Below the pieces are notes generated by a model, which saw nothing but the letters and a program-made list of their open reading frames with translations, did not search any database and was not told where the DNA came from. 21,420 nt of DNA from Ruminococcaceae bacterium UBA5396 (GTDB lineage Bacteria > Bacillota > Clostridia > Oscillospirales > Acutalibacteraceae), in assembly GCA_002410715.1 (NCBI GenBank), contig DHOG01000118.1:34793-56212 (forward strand). The letters are read 5' to 3'. The first letter of the stretch is position 1; each line of letters opens with the position of its first letter. Positions 15,426 to 21,420 of the stretch are shown piece by piece. The position numbers were made by a program, and so were the translations under genes.

Positions 15426-15462
15426 GCTGTCTGCTCTTTCGAGCGGGCAGCTTTTCTTTTTT
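15426..15462 (+). terminator. Riboswitch-controlled intrinsic terminator
   Basis: GCTGTCTGCTC (15426-15436) pairs with GAGCGGGCAGC (15441-15451), eleven pairs including two G-U, around TTTC. TTTTCTTTTTT follows. It lies about 100 bases before the first gene of the operon and after the aptamer, as expected for transcription attenuation by cobalamin. Confidence 0.9.
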
Positions 15463-15559
15463 ATTCAAAGTAAGCCTTGATTATTAAAGACTGAGTACAT
15501 GCGTTTATCGCTGTATTATAGAGTAAAATGGAGTTTTATAAACAAAAGGAGTTGTCAAA

Positions 15560-16465
15560 ATGAATCACATTTTAAAAAGAACCATTTGCTTGGTACTGTC
15601 GGTTGTGCTGTTGCTCAGCATATCAACCATTACATTGTTTGCAGAAAACGAAACAACAATGAACATTACCCTGCGTATCGAAGGAATAGATGCCAATATG
15701 TTTTATGACACGGTCGAAGTACCGTATACGGATACGCTGACTCTTCAGGCAGCGCTTCAATATGTCGATGCACAGGAAGACAGCATTACAATCACCGGCT
15801 TGGATTCCGGCTATATTAGTGACATCAATGATGAAGCCGGAGGGGTGTTCGGAGGTTGGGACGGATGGCTTTATAAAGTCAATTTCGAAGAGCCTGTCGT
15901 AGGCATAGATGGCGTTTTGCTCCAAGACGGTGACAATGTTTTGCTTTATTACGGTGATCCTTATGGCGTCGGTATGCAATTTCCGGTAGCCGACACATCA
16001 AGAATTGTGGACGGTATCATTAAGTTTACAAGCTCCGATACAACCTTTGACCAGTCTTTTAATCCAGTCGTAACGGTAAATCCGGTTGTGGGAGCAACCG
16101 TCACCTGGTATTATGGGAATTCAAGTGCGACCTATACTACAGACTCAAACGGTGAAATAAAGATTGCCGCAGCACAGATTACAGAGGGTGCACATAGGAT
16201 TCAGGTTGCCAAAACAGGCGAATCGGGAATCCCTTTGGTGTTACGGTTTGCTTCCGATTTTACGGTAACAGTCACCGAAAACAATTCCCAGACCACATCG
16301 TCGACTGTGATACCGACTACAACATCGACTGTCGCTACGCAAACAGAGTCCTCCTCACCGCAAACAGGAGACATAACGAATCCGCTGGTCTATCTTTTGT
16401 CAATTATATTGACGGGTATCATAATGATAGTTGGTAAAGGGCGTATACATAGCTATGAAAAATAA
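15560..16465 (+). CDS. Secreted DUF4430 protein with SPQTG cell-wall sorting signal
   Basis: This 301-residue surface protein has a signal peptide (residues 1-28, cut after LFA), then a DUF4430 domain (about 33-132) with the core GGWDGWLYKVN (G102-N108) and LQDGDNVLLYYG. DUF4430 is the fold of the C-terminal cobalamin-contacting domain of animal intrinsic factor and transcobalamin. A beta-rich domain (about 140-245) resembling bacterial Ig-like or carboxypeptidase-regulatory-like modules follows, then a Ser/Thr linker. The C-terminus has SPQTGD (266-271), a hydrophobic helix (about 273-292) and a basic tail: a sortase signal of the SPXTG kind known from Clostridioides difficile. The ribosome binding site AAAGGAG precedes the ATG. 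As first gene after a cobalamin riboswitch, it probably binds corrinoids at the cell wall; binding itself is inferred. Confidence 0.85.
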   Translation: MNHILKRTICLVLSVVLLLSISTITLFAENETTMNITLRIEGIDANMFYDTVEVPYTDTLTLQAALQYVDAQEDSITITGLDSGYISDINDEAGGVFGGWDGWLYKVNFEEPVVGIDGVLLQDGDNVLLYYGDPYGVGMQFPVADTSRIVDGIIKFTSSDTTFDQSFNPVVTVNPVVGATVTWYYGNSSATYTTDSNGEIKIAAAQITEGAHRIQVAKTGESGIPLVLRFASDFTVTVTENNSQTTSSTVIPTTTSTVATQTESSSPQTGDITNPLVYLLSIILTGIIMIVGKGRIHSYEK

Positions 16466-18254
16466 GCTTTTTACGGCATATAGTAAAAAGTTAATAAGCA
16501 TTGTGCTGTCTCTGATTGTATTCTTAGGAATACCTGCACAAGGCAAGACATTAACCGTTGATGAGATGGAAAATCTCATCAACGGTATTGTCACATGGAA
16601 AATGGCACAGACAAATAGTGATACGGTGCAGGATCTGATTGACAACGGGCTGGTTTCACATGCGGGAACAGGTACGACCGAGTGGTTCATCATTGCCCTG
16701 CGCCAATATAAAACCGGCTACAGATATACCGCCTATACTGCTGCCCTGGATGAATATATAAAAGGCATCAAAAACCAAAAAGCAACCGATTTGCAAAGGA
16801 TTGCCATTGCGTATTCCGCAACGGGAAGCAACACGGATTACATTCACAGCACCATAAGCAGCTCAATAGGAAAGCTAGGCGTTATGAGCTATATCTATGG
16901 CTTGCTTTTGCTTGATTCCGACGCTTATACGAGTACGGCTTTCAACCGGAACGATATTATCATCAACATATTATCACTCAGACAGTCTGACGGCGGATGG
17001 GCGCTGACCGGAGGCGCATCCGATAATGATATTACAGCAATGGCGATTCAGGCGCTGGCTCCATACTATGAGGACAGCGATGTAAAAAACGCGGTTGATA
17101 AAGCCCTAGCGCTGCTTTCAAAGCGACAGCTTGACAGCGGGGATTATTCAAGCTGGGGTACGAGAAATGCCGAAAGCACAGCGCAGGTAATTGCTGCGTT
17201 ATCTGCGCTGGGTCGGGATTGCCGAACCGATAGCCAATTTATTAAAAAAGGGAAAACCCTGATTGACGGACTGATGAATTATCGGCTGCCCGACGGCAGC
17301 TTCAGTCATACGCTTGGCGGCGCTTCAAATAACACAGCCAGCGTACAGGCCATGGTTTCGCTTGTCTCAGCATGGCGCCAATCAAAGGGACTTGGCTCAT
17401 TCTATCAATTTACAGTCCAGTCGGTTCCGCGTGTAATCCATACTACAACGGGCTCCGGAGGCAGGACAGAACCTGAAGTTACAACCGGAACACAGAGTAC
17501 CGGAACAGGAAATCAGAGCACATCAGTCACACAGACAACAGTGACCGAATCGGCAAAATCAACAAGCGTATCGTATGTTTCTAATGCGACAACCAAAACC
17601 GAAAGCTTACAAAATACTTCACATACAGCAAAATCATCTGCACCGTCACAGACTGCGAAGCCTTTATACCGTTATAAAGGCTGGGCATACGGTGGTATCT
17701 GTTTGCTGGCTTTGCTTCTAATCACACTTCTTTTTATAAAAAAGAAGAATCATATAAAAAACATTTTACTTATAGCCGCTCTCACCGCAGTCGCGCTACT
17801 TTCAGTATTTTTTTCAAAAATTCAGTCGGTAGACGAATATTACCTTGTCCACATTGATGATATTCAGCCTGATAGCAAAACGGTATCAATTAGTATTCGC
17901 TGCGATACCGTTTTGGGCAAGCAGACAGCAGATTATATTCCGGCAGATGGGAGCATCCTCAAGAAGACGGAATATGTATTGCGTGACAGCGATACGGTTT
18001 TTGACCTTCTTATCCGGGCAGCAAAACATAATAAAATTCCGGTGGAATATGATGGCGGGAACTTAACTGCAACGGCTTATATCAAAGGAATCCAGAATTT
18101 ATACGAATATGATTTTGGCCCCACTTCGGGATGGCTTTACAAGGTGAACGGAGAATTAGAAGGCGTCGGTTGTTCCGACTATGTTCTATCAGATGGTGAT
18201 GTAATTGAATGGGTATATTCCCTCAATCTCGGAAAGGATGTGGGCGGCAAGTGA
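16455..18254 (+). CDS. Membrane protein with alpha/alpha-barrel and C-terminal DUF4430 (transcobalamin-like)
   Basis: The 599-residue protein begins with a signal peptide or anchor (about 1-29). Residues about 30-325 form a terpenoid-cyclase/prenyltransferase-like alpha/alpha-barrel, seen from repeated motifs LRQSDGGWALTGG, RQLDSGDYSSWG and RLPDGSFSHTLGG, each followed by a helix rich in Ala and Leu. A Ser/Thr-rich linker (about 330-405) leads to two membrane helices (410-428 and 437-453) joined by a basic turn, KKKNHIK, then a DUF4430 domain (about 461-595) with GWLYKVNGE (from G559). Both folded parts should face outside. Barrel plus DUF4430 is the plan of intrinsic factor and transcobalamin, so I infer corrinoid binding and hand-over to the ECF transporter. 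ATG 16455 is chosen; it overlaps the previous gene by 11 bases. Its stop overlaps the next GTG start. Confidence 0.82.
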   Translation: MKNKLFTAYSKKLISIVLSLIVFLGIPAQGKTLTVDEMENLINGIVTWKMAQTNSDTVQDLIDNGLVSHAGTGTTEWFIIALRQYKTGYRYTAYTAALDEYIKGIKNQKATDLQRIAIAYSATGSNTDYIHSTISSSIGKLGVMSYIYGLLLLDSDAYTSTAFNRNDIIINILSLRQSDGGWALTGGASDNDITAMAIQALAPYYEDSDVKNAVDKALALLSKRQLDSGDYSSWGTRNAESTAQVIAALSALGRDCRTDSQFIKKGKTLIDGLMNYRLPDGSFSHTLGGASNNTASVQAMVSLVSAWRQSKGLGSFYQFTVQSVPRVIHTTTGSGGRTEPEVTTGTQSTGTGNQSTSVTQTTVTESAKSTSVSYVSNATTKTESLQNTSHTAKSSAPSQTAKPLYRYKGWAYGGICLLALLLITLLFIKKKNHIKNILLIAALTAVALLSVFFSKIQSVDEYYLVHIDDIQPDSKTVSISIRCDTVLGKQTADYIPADGSILKKTEYVLRDSDTVFDLLIRAAKHNKIPVEYDGGNLTATAYIKGIQNLYEYDFGPTSGWLYKVNGELEGVGCSDYVLSDGDVIEWVYSLNLGKDVGGK

Positions 18255-19129
18255 GAAGCTTTTCTACTTTTCATCCGGTGTCTTTTCTGATCTACTTCAT
18301 TTGCGTAATCGTGATTGTTATGTTTGCAGGCAACCCGGTTTTTTATATCCTGTCTTTAATCGGCGCTGTCGGTTTCTACGCGTTTCAAGCAAAGAGACGA
18401 TTTTGGCACGATTTATTATTTTATATCCTGGCTTTTATTATAATTGCATTGGCAAACCCACTTCTTTCTCATAAAGGCATGACGATATTGTTCTTTTTAA
18501 ATGACAACCCAATAACCTTTGAAGCGATAGCCTATGGTGTTGCGCTTGCAGCTATGATGATTGCAACCCTTTGCTGGTTCCAATCATTCAGCGTGATTAT
18601 GACAAGTGACAAGCTGTTTCACCTGTTTGGCAGAGCAGTACCAGGGCTTTCGATTATATTATCATCGGCACTCCGATACATTCCTTTGTTCCGCAGTCAA
18701 TCCAAAAAGATTATGAATTTGCAAACGGCGATGGGGCTTTATTCAAAAGGCAGCTATATTGATGGTGCTAGCGGCACAATGCGTGTATTCTCAGCCATGG
18801 TTACATGGTCGCTTGAAAATGCCATAGATACTGCCGATTCCATGAAAGCCAGGGGCTATGGACAGCCGGGTCGGACATTGTTTTCCATCTTTCGTTTTCG
18901 GCTTCGCGACTTGCAACTAATTATAGTTAGTGTCATATTGTTTGCAATTACAATTCTAGGAATCGCCTTCGGCTATTCAGAGTTTTCATTTTACCCCAAG
19001 CTCAGTACAATATCAGTGGCACCGGAGGCGATTATATGCTATGCGGCATACGGATTGTTTGCACTCTTGCCCCTACTATACGAGATTAAGGAGAATATCC
19101 GATGGATCTATTGCAAGTCGAAAATTTGA
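18251..19129 (+). CDS. ecfT: ECF transporter transmembrane component EcfT
   Basis: EcfT is the membrane scaffold that couples the ATPases to the substrate-binding S component. The 292-residue protein has five to six hydrophobic segments and the coupling-helix motif SMKARGYG (Ala200-Arg201-Gly202), the hallmark of EcfT that docks into the ATPase grooves. An in-frame ATG at 18209 lies inside the preceding gene; the GTG at 18251 forms a GTGA overlap with its stop codon and gives a normal N-terminus, so coupled translation is likely. It overlaps the ATPase gene by 28 bases. Its place in a cobalamin-riboswitch operon with its own S component suggests a dedicated (group I) transporter rather than a shared ECF module. 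Confidence 0.9.
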   Translation: MRSFSTFHPVSFLIYFICVIVIVMFAGNPVFYILSLIGAVGFYAFQAKRRFWHDLLFYILAFIIIALANPLLSHKGMTILFFLNDNPITFEAIAYGVALAAMMIATLCWFQSFSVIMTSDKLFHLFGRAVPGLSIILSSALRYIPLFRSQSKKIMNLQTAMGLYSKGSYIDGASGTMRVFSAMVTWSLENAIDTADSMKARGYGQPGRTLFSIFRFRLRDLQLIIVSVILFAITILGIAFGYSEFSFYPKLSTISVAPEAIICYAAYGLFALLPLLYEIKENIRWIYCKSKI

Positions 19130-20757
19130 GCTTCCAATACCCCAACTGTGCCGATAAATCACTAAACGGCGTTTCATTTACCGTTAAAAGCGGTGATTTT
19201 ATTGTTGTCTGCGGGGAAACGGGATGCGGCAAAACCACCCTTCTGCGATTGCTCAAGCCAGAGCTATCACCTGCGGGAGAACGAAGCGGCGTTATTTATT
19301 TTCAAGGTATCAATCAGGTGGAACTTGACGAGCGCATATCCGCATTTGATATCGGTTTTGTTATGCAAAAGCCTGAAAATCAAATAGTTACCGACAAGGT
19401 CTGGCATGAGCTTGCCTTCGGACTTGAGAATATGGGACTGCCAACATCAGTCATTCGCCGCAGAGTCAGTGAAATGTCCAGCTATTTTGGGATTGAGGAC
19501 TGGTTTTTGCGGGATGTGAACCAGCTTTCCGGCGGTCAAAAGCAGCTTTTAAATCTTGCGGCTGTAATGGTGATGCAGCCGAAACTGCTGATTCTTGATG
19601 AGCCAACCTCACAGCTGGATCCGATTGCTGCCTCCGACTTTATTGCCACCCTGCAAAAGCTTAACCGAGAGCTGTCGCTGACAATCATTCTGGTTGAGCA
19701 TCGTCTCGAGGAGGTTTTGCCTATTGCTGATAAGGTATTGGTGATGAAAAGCGGGATGGTAACACATTACGACACACCTAAAATGGTTGCCGGCTCACTT
19801 GAAAAAAACGATCCGATGTCTTATGCAATGCCCTGTGCGGTCAGACTGTATCATCAGCTTGATCGAACCGAGACTTGTCCGTTAACGGTCAAGGAAGGCA
19901 GGCGTTTTATTGAAGAAAACTTCAATTCTACAATTAAAAATCTTGCACCAACGCATTATACACACAGAAAAACGGCTGCGCTTGAGCTGAAGGATGTATG
20001 GTTCCGCTATCAAAAAGACCTTCCGGATGTGCTCCGCGGGACGTCGCTTACCGTTTACGAAAACGAGACAGTCTGTATTCTAGGCGGAAATGCCTCAGGA
20101 AAAACAACGGTTCTCGGTGTTGCCTCCGGTCTGCTTCGCCCATACGACGGCAGGGTAAACATATTCGGGAAAAAGATAACAAGCTATAAAAACGGCGAGC
20201 TTTATAAAAACAACCTTGCACTTTTGCCCCAGGATGTACAAACCGTTTTCCTCAAAAATACGGTTCGTGAAGATCTTGAAGAAATCAGCGGGGATTTTTC
20301 ATCTATTCCTTATGATATATCCGCTTATCTTGATCGGCATCCATATGATCTCAGCGGCGGCGAACAGCAGCTTTGTGCACTGGCAAAGATTTTGATGCTG
20401 AAGCCACGTCTTTTAATGCTGGACGAGCCGACCAAGGGGATCGACGCATACGCGAAACAAAAGATCATGCGCATCTTGCATGATTTGAAAGAGACGGGAA
20501 TGACGGTGGTAATGGTTACGCATGATGTAGAGTTCGCGGCATCCTGTGCGGACCGGTGTGCAATGTTTTTCTGCGGTGAAATCACCTCGTGTGATGTTCC
20601 CTCACTTTTCTTTTCAGAAAACAACTTTTATACAACCGCCGCCAATCGTATGACACGCTATATTTATAATAATATCGTAACGGCAGAGGATGCTGCTTTA
20701 ATATGCAAGCTGAATGGGGATCGGCCATGTCAAAAAAAATCACTAAATATATACTGA
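19102..20757 (+). CDS. Fused double ATPase of the ECF transporter (EcfA-EcfA')
   Basis: One 551-residue chain carries two ABC ATPase domains, the work usually done by separate EcfA1 and EcfA2. The first has Walker A GETGCGKTT (38-46), Q-loop MQKPENQIVTD, signature LSGGQ (142-146), Walker B LLILDEPTSQLD with Asp166-Glu167, and switch His200. The second has Walker A GNASGKTT (329-336), signature LSGGE (417-421), LLMLDEPTKGID with Asp441-Glu442, and His474. All catalytic residues are present in both, so both sites may hydrolyse ATP. The second Q-loop (LLPQDVQTVF) is less ECF-like. Start ATG 19102 follows a TAAGGAGA ribosome binding site and overlaps ecfT. The C-terminal 60 residues after the second domain (NRMTRYIYNN onward) are an extension of unknown role. 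Confidence 0.93.
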   Translation: MDLLQVENLSFQYPNCADKSLNGVSFTVKSGDFIVVCGETGCGKTTLLRLLKPELSPAGERSGVIYFQGINQVELDERISAFDIGFVMQKPENQIVTDKVWHELAFGLENMGLPTSVIRRRVSEMSSYFGIEDWFLRDVNQLSGGQKQLLNLAAVMVMQPKLLILDEPTSQLDPIAASDFIATLQKLNRELSLTIILVEHRLEEVLPIADKVLVMKSGMVTHYDTPKMVAGSLEKNDPMSYAMPCAVRLYHQLDRTETCPLTVKEGRRFIEENFNSTIKNLAPTHYTHRKTAALELKDVWFRYQKDLPDVLRGTSLTVYENETVCILGGNASGKTTVLGVASGLLRPYDGRVNIFGKKITSYKNGELYKNNLALLPQDVQTVFLKNTVREDLEEISGDFSSIPYDISAYLDRHPYDLSGGEQQLCALAKILMLKPRLLMLDEPTKGIDAYAKQKIMRILHDLKETGMTVVMVTHDVEFAASCADRCAMFFCGEITSCDVPSLFFSENNFYTTAANRMTRYIYNNIVTAEDAALICKLNGDRPCQKKSLNIY

Positions 20758-21407
20758 TGCTTATTTGTATCCCGATGGTTATCCTGCTTGGTGCTGTGAT
20801 ATTTGACGACAAGCAGCCTGCCTTTATTTCGCTGATGGTTGTAATTCTTTCACTCATCCCGGTTTTCCTCACGTTTGAGAAGAAAAACTTGGGTACGCGG
20901 AAATTGATTATCATTTCTGTTATGACGGCGCTTTCTGTTATCGGGCGTTTTATTTTTGCGGTGGTGCCCGGGTTCAAACCGGTAACGGCGATTGTTGTTA
21001 TAACGGCGATGTTCTTTGGCGGGGAGACGGGCTTTCTGACGGGTGTTCTTTCTGCATTCATTTCAAATTTTTATTTCGGTCAAGGACCATGGACGCCGTT
21101 TCAGATGTTTGCATGGGGTATGCTGGGACTTCTGGCAGGATTGTTTTCCCGTCCGTTAAAAAACAGTAAAATATGTTTGGTTTTGTATGGAGTTTTTGCA
21201 GGTATGGTATATTCATTTATAATGGATATATGGACAGTTCTGTGGTATAGCAGTGAGTTTAATCTGAATATGTATCTTGCCGCGCTGGCAGCCACCGCAC
21301 CTTATACTGTAACGTACTGCGTTTCGAATGTTGCCTTTTTGTTATTTTTGGTGAAACCCATCGGAGATAAGCTAACGCGCATCAGGATAAAATACGGATT
21401 ATCATAA
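20727..21407 (+). CDS. ECF transporter S component, probably corrinoid-specific
   Basis: The roughly 226-residue protein is hydrophobic throughout, with six or seven membrane segments (about 8-26, 32-49, 58-80, 88-112, 120-140, 150-172 and 184-212). The stretch FGQGPWTPFQMFAWGMLGLLAG is a hallmark of a large ECF S component group. S components bind the vitamin in the membrane and topple to deliver it. Located in an operon behind a cobalamin riboswitch with EcfT and EcfA, it is most likely a cobalamin or cobalamin-precursor carrier, comparable in role to CbrT; I cannot confirm the ligand from sequence. An in-frame ATG at 20703 lacks a ribosome binding site; ATG 20727, after TGGGGA, is preferred. 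It overlaps ecfA by 31 bases. TAATG at the end couples it to a further gene. Confidence 0.85.
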   Translation: MSKKITKYILMLICIPMVILLGAVIFDDKQPAFISLMVVILSLIPVFLTFEKKNLGTRKLIIISVMTALSVIGRFIFAVVPGFKPVTAIVVITAMFFGGETGFLTGVLSAFISNFYFGQGPWTPFQMFAWGMLGLLAGLFSRPLKNSKICLVLYGVFAGMVYSFIMDIWTVLWYSSEFNLNMYLAALAATAPYTVTYCVSNVAFLLFLVKPIGDKLTRIRIKYGLS

Positions 21408-21420
21408 TGGATTTAAAAAA
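21407..21420 (+). CDS. Start of a next gene in the operon (partial)
   Basis: TAATG at 21405-21409 joins the S component stop to an ATG that opens MDLK before the window ends. Overlapping stop-start codons run through this whole operon, so a sixth gene is plausible, but only four codons are visible and nothing can be said of its product. Confidence 0.4.

Overview
The window reads as chromosomal DNA from a low-to-mid GC Gram-positive anaerobe, most likely a member of the class Clostridia (Oscillospirales-like). This is inferred from strong AGGAGG-type ribosome binding sites, sigma-A promoters, a VanW protein, a meso-diaminopimelate dehydrogenase, an SPXTG-type sortase substrate and an energy-coupling-factor (ECF) transporter. 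No RNA genes, insertion sequences or CRISPR arrays were seen.

Region 1 (1-1045): the last codons of a tRNA 2-thiouridylase (mnmA) overlap quinolinate synthase (nadA), which ends at a clear intrinsic terminator.

Region 2 (1046-11535): after a roughly 490-base AT-rich leader with a sigma-A promoter and two ARG-box-like sites comes an arginine biosynthesis cluster in the order argG, argH, DUF1361 membrane gene, argC, argJ, argB, ddh, argD, argF. With the bifunctional ArgJ recycling acetyl groups, it covers glutamate to arginine apart from carbamoyl phosphate supply. Two genes are guests: a DUF1361 membrane protein and a diaminopimelate dehydrogenase whose arginine codon use differs sharply from its neighbours. 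The argG-argH gap can fold into a closed multi-hairpin structure with a possible loop-loop or pseudoknot contact that I cannot assign to a known RNA class.

Region 3 (11536-14051): a two-gene unit encodes a duplicated DUF1538 membrane protein and a tandem P-II-like protein, ending at a hairpin terminator shared with the convergent gene. Region 4 (14088-14970, minus strand) is a VanW-family gene with its own promoter.

Region 5 (15087-21420) is the most interesting part. A good promoter drives a leader with a textbook cobalamin riboswitch and an intrinsic terminator, followed by five tightly packed genes and the start of a sixth. They encode a secreted DUF4430 protein with an SPQTG cell-wall sorting signal; a membrane protein joining a terpenoid-cyclase-like alpha/alpha-barrel to a C-terminal DUF4430 domain through a Ser/Thr-rich linker and a transmembrane hairpin; EcfT; a fused double ATPase EcfA; and an ECF S component. 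Barrel plus DUF4430 is the domain plan of animal intrinsic factor and transcobalamin. I infer a surface cobalamin (corrinoid) capture relay feeding a dedicated ECF importer, repressed when the vitamin is plentiful.
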